DNA of 64,000 nucleotides from Flavobacteriia bacterium (GTDB lineage: Bacteria; Bacteroidota; Bacteroidia; Flavobacteriales; Weeksellaceae). Shown one piece after another: positions 35,055 through 43,543 of the stretch; within the stretch, counting starts at the first letter, position 1, and every line of letters begins with the position of its first letter. The stretch covers positions 62,001 to 126,000 of the forward strand of contig JAECQR010000001.1 of the NCBI GenBank assembly GCA_015999765.1. The letters run 5' to 3'. The notes under the pieces were generated by a model. It was not told the origin of the DNA, made no database searches, and saw nothing but the letters and a program-made list of their open reading frames with translations. Made by a program: the position numbers and the translations under genes.

Positions 35055-35807
35055 TTATATATTTTCGTCGAGCTGTTCGCTTATTTTGCCGAATCTTCTC
35101 TCTTTGTTCTGGTAATCGTAGATGCACTTGAAAAAATCTTCTTTACCGAAATCCGGCCACAGAATATCCAGAAACTGCAACTCTGCATAAGCAATCTGCC
35201 AGAGCAGGAAATTGCTGATACGTACCTCACCGCTGGTTCTGATCAATAGATCTACAGGCGGAAAATCCCTGGTGTACAGATGATCTTCGAATACTTTTTC
35301 CGTGATCTCCTCTTCCGTAAGTTCACCGGTTTTTACTTTATGGCTTATTTGTTTTACCGCACTAAGAATTTCGTGCTGTGAGCCATAACTCAGTGCAAGA
35401 ATCAGGTTCCCCTTTTTGTTATCTTTAGTGATATCTACCAAATGCTGCATACTTGCGCGCACGTCGGCAGGTAATTTTTCAATATCGCCGATGATATGCA
35501 TCCGTAAACCTTTGCTGAAGATTTCCTCGGCTTCTAAAATGATGGTTTCAGAAATCAGACTCATCAGCGTATCTACCTCATCTTCCGGACGGTTCCAGTT
35601 TTCTGAGGAAAATGTGTAAAGGGTAAGGTAAGGAATATGGATTTCGTTACAAGCGTTCACAGCCTCTCGAACTGCTTTGATAGCGTGCTTGTGTCCAAAA
35701 GTTCTTTTTTCACCCCGTGATTTCGCCCATCTCCCATTGCCATCCATAATTATGGCGACATGCTGGGGAAGCTGATGCGTATTGATTCTCTCTTTAAACG
35801 ACTGCAT
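35055..35807 (-). CDS. uppS: UppS, undecaprenyl diphosphate synthase
   Basis: 250 residues from the ATG at 35807, 4 bp after the DUF6089 stop and about 12 residues before HVAIIMDGNGRWAKSRGE, the usual distance; the upstream in-frame ATG (35843) would overlap the previous gene. Further motifs: FGHKHAIKAV, YTFSSENWNRP, SYGSQHEI and DLLIRTSGE. It adds eight isoprenes to FPP to make the C55 lipid carrier for peptidoglycan and the capsule. The carrier is used by the glycosyltransferases of the neighbouring cluster. Confidence 0.95.
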   Translation of the reverse strand: MQSFKERINTHQLPQHVAIIMDGNGRWAKSRGEKRTFGHKHAIKAVREAVNACNEIHIPYLTLYTFSSENWNRPEDEVDTLMSLISETIILEAEEIFSKGLRMHIIGDIEKLPADVRASMQHLVDITKDNKKGNLILALSYGSQHEILSAVKQISHKVKTGELTEEEITEKVFEDHLYTRDFPPVDLLIRTSGEVRISNFLLWQIAYAELQFLDILWPDFGKEDFFKCIYDYQNKERRFGKISEQLDENI

Positions 35808-35811
35808 TATT

Positions 35812-36729
35812 TTACTCTCCACAATAACAAGGGGGTCTGCCAAATGAATAGGTAAGGCCTATCGATACGGTATTTACCCAGTCTTTTGAATTTATATTTC
35901 CTACTTCACGGTTTTTCAGAAATTCTGCAGCTCTTTCTTCTGCTACCTGAAGATAAGGGCTCTCCTGCAACAGTGATTTTGTGGAGCCCGGGGCCAGAAT
36001 ATCTTTATTATAAGTAACCTTCATTTCTTTATCGTTTACAACACTGTAGTCGATTGAATCTGAAAATGTAGGCCTGAACATGAACTCTCCGAAAAGTGCC
36101 CAGTTATAATTAAATTTATACTTCAAACCAACGCCGAACGGGATTGCCATTGTAAGCTGGTTACCCGACTCGTAAGTCGGATTGGTCTCGAAATCAGTGC
36201 TACTGGTCGGGGCAATTGCTGTACCGCCTGCATCACGTCTGAAATCATTAACCAGTGAGACTTGGGTAGAATTTGCAAGTAAGCCGCCCACCCCTGCAAA
36301 GATGTAAGGACTTGCCAGGCTTTTCTGCTCATCATTCACCGGGAAAAAATTATATTCGAAAATTAAATCAGCCTCAAGAATCGAATTGGTTCCCCACAGA
36401 TTTCTGTTCCTGCGGTACTGCTCTTTCGCCACAGAATCTAAAAACTGAATATGGCTGTATCCTACATTTAACCGTACGGTTTGGTAAGGATTAAAATTCA
36501 TTCGGTACAATATTCCGCCGTAAAAAGGAATCCCATAATCACCAATATTGCCTAAAACGGGTTTCTGGAGAATATAGTTTGTTCTTCCGATATCACCCAC
36601 CAAGTTACTCATGCCCAGTTGCACCCCCAATTCGTGCCGTTGTCCCTTATAGAAACCCGACATTAAAATGAACGCAAAGAAGGAATAAATCAGTTTGTTG
36701 TGCATGAATGACTGAACATCAATTTTCAT
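35812..36729 (-). CDS. DUF6089 family outer membrane beta-barrel protein
   Basis: 305 residues, with an N-terminal signal segment (FFAFILMSGFYKGQ). The mature protein consists of alternating aromatic beta strands (GYSHIQFLD, ASPYIFAGVGGLLANS, IPFGVGLKYKFNYNWALFGEF) ending YSFGRPPCYCGE. The pattern matches the DUF6089 outer membrane proteins located before uppS-bamA in Bacteroidota. Its function is unknown; being first in the bamA operon suggests an envelope role. The start could be Met9 (MHNKLIY). Confidence 0.85.
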   Translation of the reverse strand: MKIDVQSFMHNKLIYSFFAFILMSGFYKGQRHELGVQLGMSNLVGDIGRTNYILQKPVLGNIGDYGIPFYGGILYRMNFNPYQTVRLNVGYSHIQFLDSVAKEQYRRNRNLWGTNSILEADLIFEYNFFPVNDEQKSLASPYIFAGVGGLLANSTQVSLVNDFRRDAGGTAIAPTSSTDFETNPTYESGNQLTMAIPFGVGLKYKFNYNWALFGEFMFRPTFSDSIDYSVVNDKEMKVTYNKDILAPGSTKSLLQESPYLQVAEERAAEFLKNREVGNINSKDWVNTVSIGLTYSFGRPPCYCGE

Positions 36730-36740
36730 AAATAATTTTG

Positions 36741-36748
36741 CAAATATA
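36741..36748 (-). promoter_or_regulatory. Probable -7 box (TATATTTG) of the DUF6089-uppS-bamA-skp operon
   Basis: Perfect TAnnTTTG on the minus strand 12 bp upstream of the start; no good TTG at the -33 distance. Confidence 0.45.
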
Positions 36749-36856
36749 AAACATTTTTACTTTAAGGAAATTCTTAATTTTTAGTTAAATAACCTCAAAA
36801 AAGCATAATTTATTGATCTAAAAACGGCAATTATACCAGTTTATGATTTCACTATA

Positions 36857-36880
36857 ATAAAACCCTCCACTGCGAGGGTT
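36857..36880 (-). terminator. Terminator of the capsule cluster
   Basis: 7-bp stem aaccctc (36861-36867) / gagggtt (36874-36880), 6-nt loop, followed by U residues on the minus strand, 8 bp beyond the BY-kinase gene end. Confidence 0.65.
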
Positions 36881-36887
36881 ATTAAGC

Positions 36888-39377
36888 TTAAGCTCGGCCG
36901 AAAAGTTTTCTCAGTTTATTCCGGATTTTAATCAGCGTGGGTTCCTGGTAATTCTTATCCTCGTCAAAATAACCGTAACCGTAGCCATAGCCATAGCCGT
37001 AACCATACCCGTAGCCCTGCTGCTGCTGATAATCATTATAAACCAGCCCCAGATTCTGTACTTCCTGATTCTGGTATTTTTCTGTAATCATCTTCAACAT
37101 GTACTTCTCCGTATATTCGTGCCTTACAACGTAAATACTCGCATCCGCATACTTCATGAGCTCAAAGGGATCTGCAACCAAACCAACCGGCGGAGAATCG
37201 ATGACGATAAAATCGTAGATCTTTTTCAAATCTTCAAGGAATTTTATATTACGGTCGCTCATTAAGAGTTCCGAAGGATTTGGCGGAATAGGGCCGGATG
37301 TCGCTACATGAAGATTGGGGATTTTGGTCTGATTTATGATCCTCTCCATGTCAACTTCACCGGTAAGATAGTTAGAAATTCCGTATTTATTATCAATTTT
37401 GAAGTCTCCAAAAATCTTAGGTTTTCTTAAATCCATCCCTAAAAGAATTGTTTTCTTTCCGCTTAAACCCAGTACCGAGGCGATATTGATTGAAATGTAG
37501 GTTTTTCCTTCCCCACCCACAGAAGAGGTGAGTAAAATCACCTTTGATTTATTATCTTCTTTATGAAGGAACCTCAGATTGGCACGTATTCCCCGAAAGG
37601 CCTCAGATATTGAGGAACGTGGCTGCTCAAGAACTGTAAGGTTATTATCATGTGTATTTTTGCCGATAACTCCCAGAAGCGGAATCCTGGTGGCCTGAAG
37701 CAATTCTTTGATGTTTCTCACCCGGTTATCCAACACTTCTGAAATCCCAATAATCAATAACGGCAGTAAAAGCAAACCACCGATGATAGAATATTTCGTT
37801 CTCTGCACATCCGGAGCAATAGGTCCCTGTCCCAAATTCTTTGCAGGATCGATTACGGTAATATCGGATTTATTGGTGGCAACCCGTATCTGCGTTTCGT
37901 TCTGTTTGGTCAGCAAAGTGTTGTAGGTTGCTTCAATCATATTGTATCCCCGTTCTGCGTCCAGATATTTCCTTTCTTTCTCTGGATATGCGACTAAATC
38001 TACACTTTCGCCTGCAATCAGCCTGTCAATCTTAGCGATTTCATTCAGGTAAGTGGTATAATAATTTCGGAGAGAACCATTTGAATTCCCCCTCGCTTCG
38101 TTGATCAACCTGTTGATTTCGCGCATCGGTTCCGAATTCGGGGTGTAAATCAACGCAAGTTCGCGTCTCTTTAAATATAGTGCTTTAAGCTCTGATACTG
38201 TAGCGCTGAAAACTCCGTCTTCAATTCCGGCTGCATTCATGCTGATCATTCGGTCCAGATTCTGCGATGCAAGGGTATTTCTGATGCTGTTGAGTGAATT
38301 AATCCTCGTGAGTAGATCTGCTTTCTTTGTTTCGAGCTCCTTGATCCGTAAAAGTGCTTTTTCATCGCGGTCTTTAATATCATACAGACCTTCACTGATC
38401 TTCATATTATTAAGCACTAAAGCGCTGGAATCTAATTTCTTACGTATTTTTGCTAGATTTTCGTAGAGGTAATTCTCAGTGTTTTTATCTACAGTATTAC
38501 GGTCAATAAGTCTTTTTCGCTGAAGTTCATCTACCGAGGTATTAAGAAAGTTCACCGTTCCGTTCAGATTATAACCGCTTTTAGAAATAATCATAATGGT
38601 ATTGATTTCTTTATCGAAATCGACATTGATGGTTGAAACCAGGTCATTAACTGTTTGATTAACAGTTGACAGATTAAGAATTATATTCTCTAAAACAATC
38701 GGAGTCGGCTGTGGATTTTTTACCAGTCTGAATTTAAAATTCGGGGACACATACCATTCGTTCACCGAAATCACCTTATTCGCAGGCCTGTTATAAGGGG
38801 AAACGGTCGTGAAATTTTCCGTAACATAAGAATAGAGCGATGTTGTTGGACCTTCATCCGGAAGTACAACCTCATATCTTCCGCCGGTTTTAGGAATAAG
38901 CGTAATCGGATAGTTTACCTGTTGCAGATGGCTTTTATCAACTTCAAGAAAAACCGGAGAATCATATTTGTCGAGGTAAGTCTGTTTGATGACTCCTTTG
39001 GTTGAATAATTAATGAAAAGGTCCAGTTGCTTTACCAGGTATTCGTTGTGTGAACGGGAGAGGAGCATCTTTTTCAGATAAATCCCGTCCTGATTTCCAT
39101 TCTGACCCCAAATGAAGTTAATCGATTGATTTGGAGTGAAATAGCTAGCCGTATTATTCGAAATACTGAGTGACAGGTTAGAAGCATAAATGCGCTGCGC
39201 ATAATACTTGCTGTACACCCATGAAATAGCATACCCAAAGGCCGCCATCAGTGCAAACCAATACCAGTTTCTAATAATTCTTCTGACGAAATGCTCGACA
39301 TCAAAAAAGGCGAAAGAACCGACTTTTTCGGATTGTTGAGAGGCAGATTTACTTGTGTTTTCTTTACCGGGAATCAT
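36888..39377 (-). CDS. Polysaccharide copolymerase/tyrosine autokinase (Wzc-type, BY-kinase)
   Basis: 829 residues: membrane helix near residue 35-60, long periplasmic Wzz-type coiled-coil region to about 520, second membrane helix (~520-545), then the cytoplasmic BY-kinase with Walker A (GGEGKT, around residue 620), Walker A' (LLGMDLRKP) and Walker B (DFIVIDSPP). The C-terminus has eight consecutive Gly-Tyr pairs (about 787-803) after a Gln run, then a basic end. Such tyrosine clusters are autophosphorylated in Wzc. It controls chain length and export of capsule together with the export lipoprotein encoded upstream (genes share one base). Confidence 0.93.
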   Translation of the reverse strand: MIPGKENTSKSASQQSEKVGSFAFFDVEHFVRRIIRNWYWFALMAAFGYAISWVYSKYYAQRIYASNLSLSISNNTASYFTPNQSINFIWGQNGNQDGIYLKKMLLSRSHNEYLVKQLDLFINYSTKGVIKQTYLDKYDSPVFLEVDKSHLQQVNYPITLIPKTGGRYEVVLPDEGPTTSLYSYVTENFTTVSPYNRPANKVISVNEWYVSPNFKFRLVKNPQPTPIVLENIILNLSTVNQTVNDLVSTINVDFDKEINTIMIISKSGYNLNGTVNFLNTSVDELQRKRLIDRNTVDKNTENYLYENLAKIRKKLDSSALVLNNMKISEGLYDIKDRDEKALLRIKELETKKADLLTRINSLNSIRNTLASQNLDRMISMNAAGIEDGVFSATVSELKALYLKRRELALIYTPNSEPMREINRLINEARGNSNGSLRNYYTTYLNEIAKIDRLIAGESVDLVAYPEKERKYLDAERGYNMIEATYNTLLTKQNETQIRVATNKSDITVIDPAKNLGQGPIAPDVQRTKYSIIGGLLLLPLLIIGISEVLDNRVRNIKELLQATRIPLLGVIGKNTHDNNLTVLEQPRSSISEAFRGIRANLRFLHKEDNKSKVILLTSSVGGEGKTYISINIASVLGLSGKKTILLGMDLRKPKIFGDFKIDNKYGISNYLTGEVDMERIINQTKIPNLHVATSGPIPPNPSELLMSDRNIKFLEDLKKIYDFIVIDSPPVGLVADPFELMKYADASIYVVRHEYTEKYMLKMITEKYQNQEVQNLGLVYNDYQQQQGYGYGYGYGYGYGYGYFDEDKNYQEPTLIKIRNKLRKLFGRA

Positions 39378-40240
39378 TAGAGTCGTGTTAGAATTAAGTA
39401 AATCGACATTGCGGTGGTAATTACAGAAACCCCTGTTGTAAGAGTCTGGATCGGATCTTTGCCTAATCCGTTCAGGTTTTTGGATCTGGTGGTGAGGAAA
39501 ATCTCATCGCCGTTCTGCACCCAATAATAAGGCGAATTCATTACATCCTCGCGGGTTAGATCGATTTGGGCAATCTTTATCCCTTCGGGCAGCTTTCTAT
39601 GAATTTTGATGTTGGTTCGGTCCACCGTCCTGTTAAGTCCGCCATTAATGGAAAGTGCTTCGGTAATTGTTAAAGTGTTTTTATGTGTTTTTTTTTCGCC
39701 GGAAATTTCTATGGTTTCCACATCTCCTAAAATATAGTAGGTAATTCCGTCGGTATTGAGGCGGACTTCTGATTTACCTTCTACAAAATTTTCATTTACC
39801 CGGTTCTGGATTTCCTGAGTAATGTCTTCTATAGTTCTTCCTTCCGCTTTTACAAAGCCAATTCCCATGATATTGATGTCACCTTTGGAATCTACTTTCA
39901 GTCCGTTGAAATAGAAATTTGAATTTCCGCCCTGGCCACCAACGGAGCTCATTACTCCTGCAGAATTTGATCCTGAAGATGCACTTACCGCTGCAGCGGG
40001 CGGCGCATTTAATGTGGAATAAAACTGTGCTGCGTCGCCTTTTGGTGTAGTTACAATATTCAGGTTCAGCATATCGTTTTTTGTCACTCTGTAAATGGGA
40101 ATATTATAGGGAACCAAACCTTCTTCGTTGATTACCAGACTTTCATTGGGCTGAAGATACCGGACGTCTTTTGTAGAGATGCACGACGAAAGCAAAAGAG
40201 GAATAAAGAGGAAAAATAAAACTTTATGGGTTTTCATCAT
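39377..40240 (-). CDS. Polysaccharide export lipoprotein (Wza-like, SLBB)
   Basis: 287 residues. Lipoprotein signal (LLLSSC), a Poly_export domain (YRVTKNDMLNLNIVTTP) and an SLBB-like part (YILGDVETIEISGEKK, LTITEALSINGGLNR), then a C-terminal membrane-spanning helix (ITTAMSIYLILTRL). A Ser/Gly/Ala-rich loop lies at about 80-110. It forms the outer membrane channel for the capsule and works with the adjacent BY-kinase, whose first codon overlaps its stop. An extra promoter box (40259-40266) is possible. Confidence 0.92.
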   Translation of the reverse strand: MMKTHKVLFFLFIPLLLSSCISTKDVRYLQPNESLVINEEGLVPYNIPIYRVTKNDMLNLNIVTTPKGDAAQFYSTLNAPPAAAVSASSGSNSAGVMSSVGGQGGNSNFYFNGLKVDSKGDINIMGIGFVKAEGRTIEDITQEIQNRVNENFVEGKSEVRLNTDGITYYILGDVETIEISGEKKTHKNTLTITEALSINGGLNRTVDRTNIKIHRKLPEGIKIAQIDLTREDVMNSPYYWVQNGDEIFLTTRSKNLNGLGKDPIQTLTTGVSVITTAMSIYLILTRL

Positions 40241-40258
40241 TTTAAAATGTGGTTTTTA

Positions 40259-40266
40259 CAAAAATA
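40259..40266 (-). promoter_or_regulatory. Possible internal promoter -7 box (TATTTTTG) before the Wza-like gene
   Basis: TAnnTTTG on the minus strand 19 bp upstream of the export lipoprotein gene; no matched -33 element. Confidence 0.3.
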
Positions 40267-40273
40267 ACAATAA

Positions 40274-41389
40274 TTATACAGGTTTTCTTAATAATAACAC
40301 AACTTTCGGAAGATACGCGCCTACAAAACCCAGAACTATAATGACTAAAAGCAGAAGATTAACATTAATATGGCGGAAGAAATATGCGACGCTTACGATA
40401 AACAAATAGTACAGCAATATATAAACAGTTGACCTCCTGTGGGTTAAACCTAACATCAGCAAAGAATGGTGAATGTGATTTTTGTCGGCTACTAAAGGTG
40501 ACCTTCCGGATATTATTCTGATGAGGAATACATTCAGCGTATCAATAATCGGGAGTATAAGAATAGCCATCGCAATTGCCGGCGCCGACTGGAGATAATA
40601 TCTTGGAACTTCAGGCAGTTGCTTATCAATGAAAATATCAATAAAACAGATTGCCGTAAAGGCCAGGAGAAAACCGAGAATCATAGAGCCCGTATCGCCC
40701 ATGAAAATCTTATTGTGCCGGTAATTTGAAAGATTAAAGTATAAAAAACCTATTACAGAACCAATAATTACTCCAGAAAGCACAACCAATGGATAATTGT
40801 ATTCACCCAGCCTGTAATAACTGATACCGAACATTGCGCTGCAAAGGATTGAGTAACCCCCGGCAAGACCATCAATTCCATCGATTAAATTGAAAGCGTT
40901 TATTAAAACGATGAAAGTAAAAATACTAATCGCGACGCTGAAAAAATAATTCAGCTCATAAACTCCAAAAAGCCCAAAAAAGCTTCTGATACGAACATCG
41001 GAACCAATAACCATCAGTGAGGTAACAATAATCTGTGCAAAGAGTTTCTTATAAGCACGCATCACCACGATATCATCCATCACGCCGATGTAAAGAAGTA
41101 TTACCAGCGAAGCAAACAGAAATTTGTACAGATCGAAAAGTTCGAACGCAAAAATAGAAGCGCAAACTGCCAGGGAATAAAAAATAGAAATTCCGCCCAG
41201 ATTAGGTATTTTTCTTAAATGCGAACTGCGCGCTCCGGGTTCATCCATCAAATTTTTTCGTCTCGAAATTTTCACCACGGTAGGAATCGTATAAAATGTC
41301 AGCAGAAAAGAACACAGGATTCCCAGTCCCAACTTTACATAGAACTGCGGAATTCCGGATTGTGCGAGTAAATCTTTTATTTCATCCAT
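40274..41389 (-). CDS. WecA/MraY-family UDP-sugar:undecaprenyl-phosphate sugar-1-phosphate transferase
   Basis: 371 residues with about 10-11 membrane helices. Family motifs: KISRRKNLMDEPGARSSH, NAFNLIDGIDGLAGG (catalytic Asp cluster), IFMGDTGSMILGF and HIHHSLLMLG. The HIHH motif and PxxLGG start are those of WecA-type proteins rather than MraY proper. It loads the first sugar phosphate (probably GlcNAc-1-P or a related sugar) on undecaprenyl phosphate to begin the repeat unit. Upstream is the EpsG-like gene (7 bp gap). Confidence 0.92.
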   Translation of the reverse strand: MDEIKDLLAQSGIPQFYVKLGLGILCSFLLTFYTIPTVVKISRRKNLMDEPGARSSHLRKIPNLGGISIFYSLAVCASIFAFELFDLYKFLFASLVILLYIGVMDDIVVMRAYKKLFAQIIVTSLMVIGSDVRIRSFFGLFGVYELNYFFSVAISIFTFIVLINAFNLIDGIDGLAGGYSILCSAMFGISYYRLGEYNYPLVVLSGVIIGSVIGFLYFNLSNYRHNKIFMGDTGSMILGFLLAFTAICFIDIFIDKQLPEVPRYYLQSAPAIAMAILILPIIDTLNVFLIRIISGRSPLVADKNHIHHSLLMLGLTHRRSTVYILLYYLFIVSVAYFFRHINVNLLLLVIIVLGFVGAYLPKVVLLLRKPV

Positions 41390-41396
41390 TTAGTGT

Positions 41397-42527
41397 TTAC
41401 CAAAGTGCGTTTTTATACCGTTCTGTTGTAAATCCGCCCCGGTGAGCATTTCCACTTCCAAAGTAGAAAAACATGGCTACAAAATACATCATAAATCCGA
41501 GATACAGAATCTGTCTTTGTCGTCCTTTCACAGCATATACTAAATTACTCAGGCAGAACATTGTTACAAAAAACATGTATGCTCCGGGAAGCCGGACTGC
41601 AAAGATTTCATTAGACCGGAAGAAATAGAACAGCGCCATCCCAAATACGGCCAGATTCCTCATATATTCGTACCACCAAACCTCATCGCAGCCTTTCTTA
41701 TCATATCGGATTAAAATTACAATAAATATAATCTTCACCAAATCATTCAGACCGGTTTCTACCTCAGTTCCATAATACCGGTCATCCAGATAACCTGTAT
41801 ATGCACCCGAAATGTCCTGCGGTGCAATAGAACCGAAAAAACCACCACCCAATCGGTAAAGCTCGAAGGGTGACGAAAGCAGCGCAATTACCAAAATCCA
41901 GAAAATTCTTTTGCTGTTCATGGGTATCAGCACCAGCCAATACGCGGGCAGAAATATGATTGCTGTTTTATGAAATCCCAGGGCGATATAAATGCACAGC
42001 AAAAACATCGGTAAATTACGTTCTTTGATGAACTTAAAAGAAGCTACACAAACCGCAATTCCCAGTCCCTGTCGCATCTGTCCCGAATCCTCGAAAAACA
42101 TAATCGGCATAAAATAAAACAGCAATGCCAATGTAGGAAATGCAACATTCTTATAAATAGCCGTGAATTTCAGCGAGACCGAAATTACAGCCATTATTAA
42201 AGTTACAATATAGAACGGAAATCCAAAATCGAAAACCAGTTTGTTGATGAGCACGAAGATCCATTCGATCTCTTCAGAATTCGGGCGGAAAAGTGCCTTA
42301 TCGAGAACATCGCCGTAGGTGGTATAAATCGCAAATCCGGAGAACAGCATTTTGTAGACAGGATAATCTGCTCCCACGTCTATTCTAAAACCTATTGCAA
42401 GAATAATCAGGATGGCGGTAACCCACGTAAAAACACTCTGCTTTTTCTCTAACCGGAAAATTTCCCAGTAACTCGCAAATGCAAGAAAGAGGAAAATTAC
42501 GGTAAAAACGGGATGTAGAATGGGCAT
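41397..42527 (-). CDS. EpsG family polysaccharide polymerase-like membrane protein
   Basis: 376 residues, about 10-11 membrane helices, with the early segment IILAIGFRIDVGADYPVYKMLF (G-x-D-Y-x-x-Y) and the central SGQMRQGLGIAVCVASFKFI characteristic of EpsG (O-antigen polymerase-like). EpsG proteins are thought to link repeat units of exopolysaccharide at the periplasmic face. It lies between the WecA-type gene (7 bp) and a GT2 gene (15 bp). Confidence 0.87.
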   Translation of the reverse strand: MPILHPVFTVIFLFLAFASYWEIFRLEKKQSVFTWVTAILIILAIGFRIDVGADYPVYKMLFSGFAIYTTYGDVLDKALFRPNSEEIEWIFVLINKLVFDFGFPFYIVTLIMAVISVSLKFTAIYKNVAFPTLALLFYFMPIMFFEDSGQMRQGLGIAVCVASFKFIKERNLPMFLLCIYIALGFHKTAIIFLPAYWLVLIPMNSKRIFWILVIALLSSPFELYRLGGGFFGSIAPQDISGAYTGYLDDRYYGTEVETGLNDLVKIIFIVILIRYDKKGCDEVWWYEYMRNLAVFGMALFYFFRSNEIFAVRLPGAYMFFVTMFCLSNLVYAVKGRQRQILYLGFMMYFVAMFFYFGSGNAHRGGFTTERYKNALW

Positions 42528-42542
42528 AAATAGATTCGTGTT

Positions 42543-43535
42543 CTATACCAATTTCCGCAGCAGTTTTTCCTGCCCAACGAAATACAGCAAATAATAAATT
42601 TTTTTCTTCAATGGCAAATATAGCAGATAATTCCTTCCGAAACGGCGATACAACAATATATCTACAGTCGAAATCTTATTTTTACGGAGGAAAACCTTCA
42701 GTTCCCGCGACATCTTCTGATAGATCTGTTCATCTTTCACAAAAGCGAGATAGGCAAGAAAAGTATAAACGCCCTCCAGAATTTTAAAGTTTTTTATTTC
42801 CTTTTTCATGTGGGAATATCTGGAATTTTCAAACGCTTTTTCAACCTCATCAACGGCATGCAGAATATCCAAACCATTTTCTGTATGCGTTTTAGTGATC
42901 GAATCTTCGCGTTCCAGATAATGATAATGATAGTTCTGCGTCCGAGCAATAACACTACATTTCAGAAGCAACTGCGGAATAAGTTGAATATCCTCGAAAT
43001 GAATGCCTTTTTCAAATCTTTTGCCTGCGAATAAATCTCTTCTAAAAATTTTATTGCACGCGAAATAGGATAAATCTGCAAAGACTGAAAAATGATCTTC
43101 CAGAACAATCCGTTCCGGCATATTGGGAATTTGGGTGAGTTTCTGTGTGATTTTTCCCGCCTCGTCAACTTTCTGCAGATTGCAGATGACCATTTCAGCC
43201 TCGTGTTTTTTGGCGAGTGCATACATTTCGGCAAACATTTTTTCAGAAACCGAGTCATCACTGTCTACAAACGCGATAAATTCTCCGGTTGCGCGATCGA
43301 GACCAAAATTCCTGGCATCACTCAGTCCTCCGTTTTCCTTGACGAAAGATTTAATCTTTAAAGGAAATTTTTCACTGAATTCATCAATAATAATTTGCGA
43401 AGAATCAGGGCTGCCATCGTTCACTATTAAAATCTCAATTTCCTGTAAAGTTTGATTCACCAAAGAATTTAAACAATTTCTGAGGTATTTTTCAACGTTG
43501 TAAACAGGAACAATAACTGAAATTTTAATCATCAA
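42543..43535 (-). CDS. Family 2 glycosyltransferase
   Basis: 330 residues. GT-A fold with IKISVIVPVYNVEKYLRNCL, the NDGSPDSS segment (nucleotide binding), ATGEFIAFVDSDDSV (DxD) and a basic C-terminal region with an amphipathic, membrane-associated end. It transfers an unidentified sugar during assembly of the capsule repeat unit. Neighbours are 15 bp (EpsG side) and 8 bp apart. Confidence 0.9.
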   Translation of the reverse strand: MMIKISVIVPVYNVEKYLRNCLNSLVNQTLQEIEILIVNDGSPDSSQIIIDEFSEKFPLKIKSFVKENGGLSDARNFGLDRATGEFIAFVDSDDSVSEKMFAEMYALAKKHEAEMVICNLQKVDEAGKITQKLTQIPNMPERIVLEDHFSVFADLSYFACNKIFRRDLFAGKRFEKGIHFEDIQLIPQLLLKCSVIARTQNYHYHYLEREDSITKTHTENGLDILHAVDEVEKAFENSRYSHMKKEIKNFKILEGVYTFLAYLAFVKDEQIYQKMSRELKVFLRKNKISTVDILLYRRFGRNYLLYLPLKKKIYYLLYFVGQEKLLRKLV

Positions 43536-43543
43536 CTGTCCTT

